From CAZTZL01 sp964617625 (GTDB lineage Bacteria > Zhuqueibacterota > QNDG01 > DSAB01), in NCBI GenBank assembly GCA_964617625.1, contig CAZTZL010000072.1, positions 1 through 14,108 on the forward strand: a stretch of DNA of 14,108 nucleotides, read 5' to 3'. Below, one piece after another: positions 7,041 through 13,221 of the stretch. The position numbers were made by a program, and so were the translations under genes. Position 1 is the stretch's first letter. Every line of letters begins with the position of its first letter. The notes under the pieces were generated by a model that worked only from the letters and a program-made list of their open reading frames with translations, was not told the origin of the DNA and did not search any database.

Positions 7041-7068
7041 TATCCTAATTTTTTCCGGAGGAACAGAG

Positions 7069-7344
7069 ATGAACAAAATTCAGGTGGAACACCATCCGAA
7101 TGAAGAGAAGCTCAAGAAACTGAATGTGTTCAACTGGCCCATCTGGACCAAGGAAATTTCGGAATTCCCCTGGTCCTATGACACCTCCGAAACTTGCTAT
7201 TTTCTGGAGGGAGAAGTGATCGTTACGCCGGAAGGCGGGGAACCCGTCGAGATAGGGAAAGGGGATCTGGTTACTTTCCCCGCTGGTATGTCCTGCACCT
7301 GGAATATTAAAAAGGATGTAAGGAAACATTATCAATTCGGGTAG
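7069..7344 (+). CDS. Small cupin-domain protein (DUF861 / cupin_3 family)
   Basis: The 91-residue product is a single cupin barrel of the DUF861 type. The motif order is characteristic: WPIWTKEISEFPWSYDTSET, then CYFLEGEVIVTPEGGEPVEI, then GKGDLVTFPAGMSCTWNI and a terminal VRKHYQFG. In place of the HxH pair of metal-binding cupins it has ETCYFLEGE, as is usual in this subfamily, so metal binding and catalysis cannot be assumed. Relatives occur in bacteria and plant chloroplasts and are often labelled ethanolamine-utilisation EutQ-like or ureidoglycine-related, which is not evidence of that function here. GGAGGA at 7057-7062 gives a good ribosome site before ATG 7069. It is the last gene of the block and is followed by a terminator. 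The substrate is unknown. Confidence 0.85.
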   Translation: MNKIQVEHHPNEEKLKKLNVFNWPIWTKEISEFPWSYDTSETCYFLEGEVIVTPEGGEPVEIGKGDLVTFPAGMSCTWNIKKDVRKHYQFG

Positions 7345-7382
7345 AACCTGGACATTTTTCTTTTCACATTGAAATCAGTATC

Positions 7383-7407
7383 AAAGGGATTCGAGCAATC
7401 CCTTTTT
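7383..7407 (+). terminator. Rho-independent terminator after the cupin gene
   Basis: AAAGGGATT (7383-7391) and AATCCCTTT (7397-7405) form a perfect nine-base-pair stem with a CGAGC loop, and the T run continues to 7407. It closes the block that starts at 2293. The next gene starts only 20 bases downstream, and I see no clear promoter for it, so some readthrough may supply its transcript. Confidence 0.85.
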
Positions 7408-7427
7408 CCATTTAAGGTGGGCATATT

Positions 7428-8129
7428 TTGTCAAAATTGATAAGCATCGGACACCGCGGGGCTGCGGGACACGCACCCGAGAACACGCTTTTATCTATTG
7501 AAAAAGCATTATCATTAGGTGTCGACTGGATCGAAATCGATGTCCGCGCCGTGAACAATGAATTAATTGTGATCCACGATTCGACATTGAAACGCACAAC
7601 AAACGGCAAGGGCAGCGTCTATAAAAAAACGATTCCATATCTCCGCTCACTTAATGCGGGACAGAATCAGAAAATTCCTTTTCTCGGAGAAGTATTCGAT
7701 TGTATAGATGGAAAAACAGGATTAAACATTGAACTGAAAGGACCCGATACGGTCAAACCGTTACTCGCTTTGATAGAACGGTATATCCAAAACAATCAAT
7801 GGTCTTATGAGAATATCATCATTTCTTCTTACGATCAAATCTCGTTGAAACAGGTGAAAGCATTGAAGCATCTCATTCGGACAGGACTGATATGCAAAGC
7901 GGCGACCCAAAACAGAATTTCCGATGCTGAAAATATAAATGCATATTCGATCCATCCCTATCACCGATTTTTAAAAGAATCGTTTGTGAAACAAGCCCAT
8001 TACAGGGGATTTAAGATTTTCCCATACACAGTCAACCAACCGAAAGAAATTCTCAGAATGGAGCAGCTCGGTGTAAACGGGGTCTTCAGTGATTACCCGG
8101 AAAGAGTCCATTCGGTTTCGTCTGAATGA
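7428..8129 (+). CDS. Glycerophosphodiester phosphodiesterase, cytoplasmic (UgpQ-like)
   Basis: This 233-residue GDPD-fold TIM-barrel enzyme would hydrolyse glycerophosphodiesters to an alcohol and glycerol 3-phosphate. The active-site set is complete: H9 and R10 in GHRGAAGHAPENT, E36 and D38 in WIEIDVR, H50 in VIHDSTLKRTTNG, and E102 and K104 in LNIELKGP. The family C-terminal pattern VNQPKEILRMEQLGVNGVFSDYPE is also present. There is no signal peptide or extra domain, so it resembles the short cytoplasmic UgpQ type and not periplasmic GlpQ. Start choice: TTG at 7428, preceded by AAGGTGG (7414-7420) at seven bases. The conserved ISIGHRG begins five residues later, so no later start is possible. 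It is the last plus-strand gene before a run of minus-strand genes. Confidence 0.93.
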   Translation: MSKLISIGHRGAAGHAPENTLLSIEKALSLGVDWIEIDVRAVNNELIVIHDSTLKRTTNGKGSVYKKTIPYLRSLNAGQNQKIPFLGEVFDCIDGKTGLNIELKGPDTVKPLLALIERYIQNNQWSYENIIISSYDQISLKQVKALKHLIRTGLICKAATQNRISDAENINAYSIHPYHRFLKESFVKQAHYRGFKIFPYTVNQPKEILRMEQLGVNGVFSDYPERVHSVSSE

Positions 8130-8149
8130 TTGTGCCATCAATCGGGGGG

Positions 8150-8252
8150 AAGTGTCATGCTGAGCATGTCGAAGCATCTGGGACTGGTACAAAAAAGATT
8201 TTTCGCAGAGGTTGCCCTGAGTAAATCAAAGGATTGAGAATGATCTGTTTTA
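8150..8252. repeat. Probable degenerate dispersed repeat in the convergent intergenic gap
   Basis: The gap 8130-8310 holds no gene. TGTCATGCTGAGCATGTCG followed by AAGCATCT (about 8154-8179) closely resembles an abundant intergenic repeat known from many environmental bacterial genomes, which is often mistranslated as peptides like MLRxAQHDT. A second arm, CCCTGAGTAAATCAAAGG then ATTGAGAATGATC (about 8215-8245), read in reverse begins GATCATTCTCAATCC and partly mirrors the first arm. The layout suggests an old inverted-repeat element. Recognition is from memory of the motif, and no second copy is in this window. Confidence 0.5.
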
Positions 8253-8310
8253 ACAAATTTGGAAAATTTCAGCAAATAATATTTTTTATCCACAGGATAA
8301 TACAAACCCT

Positions 8311-9495
8311 TCATTTTTCATGAGAGGATTTCAACCGGTTCTTCAAGTCGATTAGAAGAGAATCCTGCGGATCGAGATATTCCAAAAGCGCAGCCACTTC
8401 CCCGATTTCCCTGTTCTTGTGATGTTGAATGAAATAGGCAGCCCAATTTTTCAGATACTTCTTTATCTGCACATAATCATCCCCTGAAGCAAGTTCCCAA
8501 TCCATTATCCGGTTAAAAATAGAGTATGCCGCGGACCAGTCTTTCTCGGTCCACGATTGAACGGCCGACTTTAAAAATGCAGTCCGTTTGTTGTGACAGA
8601 ATTCCGGAATATTCGGATGCCGGCTGCAGGCCCCGTCATACACTTCAAAAGCGTCATAATTCCTGTCCTGATCGGTTAGCTGTTTTCCCCATTTAAAATA
8701 GAGCCTGATTTCAAAATTGATATTCGATCTGGAATCCGGGTTAAATTTTTGGGCCAATCGGACAAACCGATACGCCAAATCATATTCCTTTTTTTCCTCG
8801 GCAAAAAATGACCGGTTATACACAAGCAATCCCAAAAGTTCAGTGTTGTTGATTTCCCGTCCCCTGCTGTTTTCATAGAGATAGATTTTATCCAGCCCTA
8901 TTTCCAGAATCTTGTTCTGCGGATAGAATTGCGCCAAATAATTCGAATAGGCCCGAAGGTTTTTAACAATATCAAATCCCATCGGTGTGGTATTTTCAAC
9001 CATCACCGGATTCGTAAAATTGGTAAAAATGGTATATACATGCGTCGGTGTTTCAAAGGCTTCGGTTCGCCAGCCAAAATCTTCACAAATCATATTGTAC
9101 AGAATCGTGGCCGTAACACAGTTGAATTTCATCTCGTGGACGATATCCAGCAAGGAAACAGTCTCCTTTTTATACTGCTTCAGCCAAGTGCCGTGAAGAT
9201 AAGAAAAAACTTTGTTCGCTGATCCGCTACGGTCAAACGGATCAAAGTGAAACCCGCGAATTGTTTCGACCAGATTATTATACCATGACATAGCCGCATC
9301 CAATACTTCCTGTTCACGGACTCCCGACAGAATAAAAGCGGCCTCCATCCCCGAAAAATCATCCAGCCGCCCGTCTTCGATATCAGCCCGTAGCCGGGAT
9401 TCGAGAGTGTTCGGTATTGTTTGTGATGCAGCAGGAAAGAAATCAACGAATAAAGAAACAAACAGACAGATGGAGATTTTTATTGCGAACTTCAT
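8311..9495 (-). CDS. Exported transglutaminase-like protein with C-terminal TPR-type helices
   Basis: The 394-residue product starts with a Sec signal peptide (KFAIKISICLFVSLFVDFF then PAASQ, cut near residue 25), so it should act outside the cytoplasm. Residues of about 65-180 fit the transglutaminase-like (papain-fold) superfamily: C126 in KFNCVTATILYNMICEDFGW, H152 in ETPTHVYTIF and an acidic or amide site near E167/N168 in PVMVENTTPMGFD, a possible Cys-His-acid triad. Residues of about 220-385 are helical repeats resembling TPRs (YNRSFFAEEKKEYDLAYRFV and AYSIFNRIMDWELASGDDY). Such domains may be proteases, cross-linkers or inactive binding folds, so I name no reaction. It lies 25 bases after the TPR gene on the same strand and probably shares its transcript. 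No strong ribosome site precedes the ATG. Confidence 0.75.
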   Translation of the reverse strand: MKFAIKISICLFVSLFVDFFPAASQTIPNTLESRLRADIEDGRLDDFSGMEAAFILSGVREQEVLDAAMSWYNNLVETIRGFHFDPFDRSGSANKVFSYLHGTWLKQYKKETVSLLDIVHEMKFNCVTATILYNMICEDFGWRTEAFETPTHVYTIFTNFTNPVMVENTTPMGFDIVKNLRAYSNYLAQFYPQNKILEIGLDKIYLYENSRGREINNTELLGLLVYNRSFFAEEKKEYDLAYRFVRLAQKFNPDSRSNINFEIRLYFKWGKQLTDQDRNYDAFEVYDGACSRHPNIPEFCHNKRTAFLKSAVQSWTEKDWSAAYSIFNRIMDWELASGDDYVQIKKYLKNWAAYFIQHHKNREIGEVAALLEYLDPQDSLLIDLKNRLKSSHEK

Positions 9496-9520
9496 TTGTA
9501 TAAATAAGCCGGATAAAAAA

Positions 9521-10558
9521 TCAACGTGGTGTATCTGTGATAGCTTTGCGAGATTTTTTCAGATATACTTCGGCTTCATGATAATGCTTCTTCAATCTTT
9601 CGGCAATCTTTTCGTTCACATTTCGACTCAAAACCATACCGAAACTCTCTATCGCCTTATCGAATTCCTTCAAATAAAAATGACAAAGTCCTATTTTAAG
9701 GCGGCATTCGGCTTCGTTATATCCATTGTTAAAATCGCCAGATATAATCGAATCCAGAATTTGTTGATAGTATGAAATGGATTCACGATATTTTTCCATT
9801 CGAAAAGAAGTATGTGCCATTCCCCAGAGAAAAAATCGGCTCTCCGGATACTGTTCCAATCCCTCCCGGAAAATAGAAATCGCGATATCGAACCGCTTAC
9901 GGTCAAATTCAATCCAGGCCAGGCTGTTCATTCCCACCCATCTGGAAAATGTACCTCTCTTGATCGATTGCCTGATCATTTGAAGTCCCTCGCGGCGCTC
10001 GTCACTCACCCACGGCAGCCACTTTATATATTTATAAAACCGCCCCTCCCAATATTTGAAATTACCAATAACGAGATACGCATCGTAAAGAGAAGAGTCC
10101 AGTTCGACGGATTTCTCAAGATAGCTCAGCCCTTTTCGTGCATTGATAAAACCGGGAATCAAACCCCCTGATTTCGCCTGATAGAGTCCCTTGTAACTGT
10201 ACGTATTGCCGAGATAAAAATAGGTCCAGGGATCATCACGAGTTTCGTCGATCTGTTTTTGTCCGACAGAGACGGCCTGATCGATTTTTTGATAGAACAT
10301 CTCTTCCCAGAGATCAGTTTCGTAATCCATCATTTTGGATTGCAGTGTCGCCGCCTGATAAAAATAGCCGACGATATGATCAGGATACTGATCAACAACG
10401 GATTGGAAAATTTTCATAGCGGAATCGAATTCACACGTGAAAGTATAATCGATCCCTCGAAAAATCAGTGAATCCACATCGGAAGAAAAAGGCGTTTGAG
10501 GGACTGCCGGATAGTTGAGCGTTAGAATAAACAAGATCCAGTAAATAAAACGGCGCAT
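9521..10558 (-). CDS. Exported TPR-repeat protein
   Basis: The 345-residue product begins with a short signal peptide (MRRFIYWILFILTLNYPAVP, cut near residue 21). The rest is helical, with several TPR-like units: GIDYTFTCEFDSAMKIFQSV (35-54), DPWTYFYLGNTYSYKG (109-124), AWIEFDRKRFDIAISIFREG (214-233), GMAHTSFRMEKYRESISYYQ (246-265) and IGLCHFYLKEFDKAIESFGM (289-308). TPRs bind proteins or glycans, and no catalytic motif is seen. Start choice: the frame extends to a TTG at 10585, but the predicted promoter would start transcription at about 10588, leaving no leader. ATG 10558 also starts directly at the signal peptide and has AGGG nine bases upstream. The gene is followed by the transglutaminase-like gene, and the pair may act together in the periplasm. 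I do not recognise a named family. Confidence 0.8.
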   Translation of the reverse strand: MRRFIYWILFILTLNYPAVPQTPFSSDVDSLIFRGIDYTFTCEFDSAMKIFQSVVDQYPDHIVGYFYQAATLQSKMMDYETDLWEEMFYQKIDQAVSVGQKQIDETRDDPWTYFYLGNTYSYKGLYQAKSGGLIPGFINARKGLSYLEKSVELDSSLYDAYLVIGNFKYWEGRFYKYIKWLPWVSDERREGLQMIRQSIKRGTFSRWVGMNSLAWIEFDRKRFDIAISIFREGLEQYPESRFFLWGMAHTSFRMEKYRESISYYQQILDSIISGDFNNGYNEAECRLKIGLCHFYLKEFDKAIESFGMVLSRNVNEKIAERLKKHYHEAEVYLKKSRKAITDTPR

Positions 10559-10594
10559 GAATGATAACCCTAATTTGTTAAACAAACAGGTAAA

Positions 10595-10623
10595 AATATA
10601 AACATTTCAATAATAACCTGCAA
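10595..10623 (-). promoter_or_regulatory. Sigma70-type promoter for the TPR/transglutaminase pair
   Basis: Read on the minus strand, TTGCAG (10618-10623), a 17-base spacer and TATATT (10595-10600) form a good promoter, with transcription expected from about 10588. It supports the ATG at 10558 as the true start of the TPR gene. The rest of the 10559-10699 gap is A/T-rich with no terminator that I can see for the upstream TIGR02757 gene. Confidence 0.65.
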
Positions 10624-10699
10624 TGAGAAAAAGAGGTGCATCGATTGACAGTTGAAAATTCCAAGTAAACAAAATGATATGGATGTGTTGGTATATAGA

Positions 10700-11581
10700 T
10701 CAGCTCGCCCCACAAAAGGAGATCAGAGGACAATTCAAACATTGGAAAGGATCGAACGGATCGGGACAGGTATGGAGCATGCCGACTTTGCATAATGCAA
10801 AATCGTACCGGACCGGATCATCGGGATCGAATCGTTTCAACGACTCTGTAATTTCCAGAGCCATTTTCCAGTCAGCGGATTTCCGTTTTGTCAGCCCCAG
10901 CTTCACGCCAAGCCGGGCGATATGCACATCGAGTGGAATAATCAGTTTGGCCGGGCTCACACGGCGCCATAATCCCAGGTCCAATTTATCTCTTCGCACC
11001 ATCCATCGGAGGAAAAGGTTGAGCCGTTTGCATCCGCTGCCATCATCGGGATCGGCCAAAAAATGCCTGATGCCGGATCCTTTCGGCGGAACATCCGGAT
11101 AGAAAGGATGGGAAGGAAGAGACAAAACAGCCCTGACAAACCGGGACAGGGACGGCCCGATATCCGGGTCACTTGCTGAATAATGCCTGAGAAAAAATTG
11201 TTCCACGGTTTTGTCTTTTTCGAGTATCCGCTGCGTCCACCAGACGAATCTTTCAAGATCTTTTCCTTGATAAAATCGATAATTAAACTGACCGAATAAC
11301 TCCCGATCTCTAACCGGATCGTAATTCAAAACAAACGCATGGGGAGAAGATCCGAATAAATCCAGAACTGCCTTAACACTTTTCCGAATCAGTTCAACAC
11401 GGCCGAGAGCCAGAAACGCGGCGATCAATCCGGCAATTTCCTGATCTTTCGGGTCGGAATAATTCCTCACAAGTTCCAGAGGATCCATTGTGAGATGATC
11501 CAGTGAATAATCTTTATATAATCGGTTTAGAATTGATTTAAGAGAATGATCGACAATGGAAGAATTGTTATTCGATGACAT
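10700..11581 (-). CDS. TIGR02757 / DUF2400 family protein, possibly HhH-GPD DNA glycosylase-like
   Basis: The 293-residue product matches the TIGR02757 (DUF2400) family as I remember it, with the conserved stretches GSGCKRLNLFLRWMVRRD (168-185 onward), LIIPLDVHIARLGVKLGL (213-230) and FDPDDPVRYDFALCKVGM (251-268). The family has no established role. Two features recall endonuclease III: LDVHIARL resembles the VDTHIFRV segment with the catalytic aspartate (here D218), and the C terminus carries C272-x8-C281-x2-C284-x5-C290, close to its C-x6-C-x2-C-x5-C iron-sulphur loop. C264 is a further cysteine. K185 is a candidate catalytic lysine. This suggests, but does not prove, a DNA-binding or base-excision role. 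The ATG at 11581 is nine bases after the deacetylase stop, so the two are co-transcribed. Confidence 0.85.
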   Translation of the reverse strand: MSSNNNSSIVDHSLKSILNRLYKDYSLDHLTMDPLELVRNYSDPKDQEIAGLIAAFLALGRVELIRKSVKAVLDLFGSSPHAFVLNYDPVRDRELFGQFNYRFYQGKDLERFVWWTQRILEKDKTVEQFFLRHYSASDPDIGPSLSRFVRAVLSLPSHPFYPDVPPKGSGIRHFLADPDDGSGCKRLNLFLRWMVRRDKLDLGLWRRVSPAKLIIPLDVHIARLGVKLGLTKRKSADWKMALEITESLKRFDPDDPVRYDFALCKVGMLHTCPDPFDPFQCLNCPLISFCGAS

Positions 11582-11590
11582 CGCCGGAAT

Positions 11591-12967
11591 TTAATCGGTA
11601 TTGACCATATCAGACATCTTGACCAATCGATATCCCTGTTTCTTCAACCCTTCGATAATTTCCGTCAATTTTTGATGAGGAAAATCTTCTTTTCGATTGG
11701 TTCCAAGATGCATGAGGACAATGGCCCCGTTGGCCCCGTACTTTTTTCCATCACCGTATTTGAGTATTTTTTCAGCAATTTCGTCCGCAGAATGATAGGC
11801 AGTCGAATTTTTATCGGCCACCCAGTCCATACTGTCCATGGTCTCTTCCCAGCCCCGTCCCACAGTCCAGCCAATATGTTTGTAACCCGCTTCCGCCGAC
11901 CATCTGAGAATCTCCGCATTATATTCTCCGTAAGGAGCCCTCCAAAATCCGGCCATCTCTTTACCAGTGACCAGCTTGAATAACGAAGCCGTTTTTGAAA
12001 GTTCCTGGCGAATTTTTTCGGATGTGATTCCCGGCAACGTTTCCTGCTTGCGATCCTTTGCATATGAAGTTAAATGAGGATGGTTCCATGTGTGATTGCC
12101 GACTTCATGCCCTTCTTGAAGAATACGTTTGACGGTTCGGGGATATCTTCGAATAAATTCGCCCGTAAGGAAAAATGTGCAGTGCACATCATTTGCCTTC
12201 AGTGCATTGAGAATTTCATCCGCCGCATTGTTGGTTGAGCCTCCGTCGAATGTCAGCGCGATTTCTTTCCAGTCCAAAGGACCCCGCCGTACTTCCTTGC
12301 TCAGGTATTGGAGTGTGGGAGTGGCATATGTCATCACAATGGTCTGCAGAATAGAAACAACTCCCTCCTGGGTGATCGCACGAACTTCAATTTTATTCTG
12401 GCCACGGTGCAGTTTAATATCCTTAAACTCAAAGTGTCCTTTGTGGGGAAGGAGCACTTCCACTGCTTTACCATCGATAGAAAGAACCACGATTCGATTC
12501 TCTTCCGCTTTACCCGATATATCGATCACATTTGAAAAAACCATTCCGCCTTCGGTCGATTGAAAAGCCGGTTCCGGTTTCAGTTGTGTCGTATCGACGG
12601 GTGCGAAAGGAAGTTCCTGCTTCGTTATCTGCTGTTCCATCACTTGAATACGTCTCGACATCTTCCAGATCAGAAAAAAACTGACCAACAAAGCAAGACT
12701 CATCAGAATCCGAATCCAGTATTTAAAGGAAAGTTTTTTTAACAAGCGGAAGGGCCAGAAAAGAATGCGGAATATCCATTTAAAAATGGTTACCAATCCC
12801 AATATCATTCCCCGAAGAATAAAAGTAATCAGACAATTCATACTGCAGAAGATATGTTTTAAAAAATCTATCCTGCAGTTGAAACAGATTTTCTTCCCAC
12901 AGAGAAAGCAGGTATTTGTCGCTGCAATATCAGGGTGACGAAAACAGTACTGTGTTTTTTCGGTCAT
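11591..12967 (-). CDS. Membrane-anchored polysaccharide deacetylase with N-terminal B-box-like zinc finger
   Basis: The 458-residue protein has four parts. Residues 8-45 form a B-box-like zinc finger (C8, H11, C20, C23, C28, C31, H38, C41, C45). A long hydrophobic, partly amphipathic stretch (46-75) and a clear membrane helix (about 84-102) follow. Residues of about 130-215 look like an Ig-like beta domain. Residues of about 232-455 are a NodB-type (CE4) deacetylase domain, which removes acetyl groups from glycans such as peptidoglycan or chitin-like polymers. CE4 motifs: TFDGG (239-243), GNHTWNH (H292, H296), WRAPYGEY (R343) and IVLMHLG (H420). The second aspartate of the classic TFDDG is glycine here, so metal binding is altered or the activity differs. 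The ATG at 12967 lies about 100 bases from the predicted promoter start and lacks a clear ribosome site. Confidence 0.9.
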   Translation of the reverse strand: MTEKTQYCFRHPDIAATNTCFLCGKKICFNCRIDFLKHIFCSMNCLITFILRGMILGLVTIFKWIFRILFWPFRLLKKLSFKYWIRILMSLALLVSFFLIWKMSRRIQVMEQQITKQELPFAPVDTTQLKPEPAFQSTEGGMVFSNVIDISGKAEENRIVVLSIDGKAVEVLLPHKGHFEFKDIKLHRGQNKIEVRAITQEGVVSILQTIVMTYATPTLQYLSKEVRRGPLDWKEIALTFDGGSTNNAADEILNALKANDVHCTFFLTGEFIRRYPRTVKRILQEGHEVGNHTWNHPHLTSYAKDRKQETLPGITSEKIRQELSKTASLFKLVTGKEMAGFWRAPYGEYNAEILRWSAEAGYKHIGWTVGRGWEETMDSMDWVADKNSTAYHSADEIAEKILKYGDGKKYGANGAIVLMHLGTNRKEDFPHQKLTEIIEGLKKQGYRLVKMSDMVNTD

Positions 12968-13072
12968 ATCAATAATTACAACTGAACCTGTACTGCTGAA
13001 TTGTTTATATGCATTCGTTTAATAATCAGTTTATCACTGAAAATAGAACCGTAAAACAAATACACCTTAAAG

Positions 13073-13101
13073 AAGATAATAGAAAAGCCGAGGAATGTCA
13101 A
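13073..13101 (-). promoter_or_regulatory. Near-consensus sigma70 promoter for the deacetylase/TIGR02757 operon
   Basis: On the minus strand, a perfect TTGACA (13096-13101), a 17-base spacer and TATCTT (13073-13078) are seen. Transcription would start near 13066, giving a leader of about 100 bases before the ATG at 12967. I see no riboswitch or strong hairpin in that leader. Confidence 0.75.
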
Positions 13102-13144
13102 GCGTGAAAATTTGACGCGGATTTTTCAGAAAGAGGACTTCTTC

Positions 13145-13172
13145 TTGATTTTATCACATTTTTGACTATATT
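13145..13172 (+). promoter_or_regulatory. Probable sigma70 promoter for pepD
   Basis: TTGATT (13145-13150), a 16-base spacer and TATATT (13167-13172) precede pepD, with a start expected near 13179 and a leader of about 43 bases. It is divergent from the deacetylase promoter, and the two -35 boxes are separated by 43 bases (13102-13144), room for a shared regulator. The 12968-13221 gap holds nothing else that I can support. Confidence 0.5.
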
Positions 13173-13221
13173 ATTTTAGAAAGCAATCATCTTTTGACTC
13201 TTTTTTTTAAGGACAATCATC

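Noticed and set aside
7971..8192. Minus-strand open frame of 73 codons containing MLRHAQHDT
   Set aside because: It overlaps the phosphodiesterase gene and the dispersed repeat. This peptide is a known mistranslation of that repeat type.
8286..8300. Perfect DnaA-box word TTATCCACA inside a TTATCC/GGATAA hairpin
   Set aside because: It is a single copy with no cluster of boxes, no AT-rich unwinding region and no dnaA or dnaN nearby, so chance is the simplest explanation and an origin is not supported.
10559..10585. TTG start nine codons upstream for the TPR protein
   Set aside because: The predicted promoter would begin transcription about three bases before it, and the signal peptide starts cleanly at ATG 10558.
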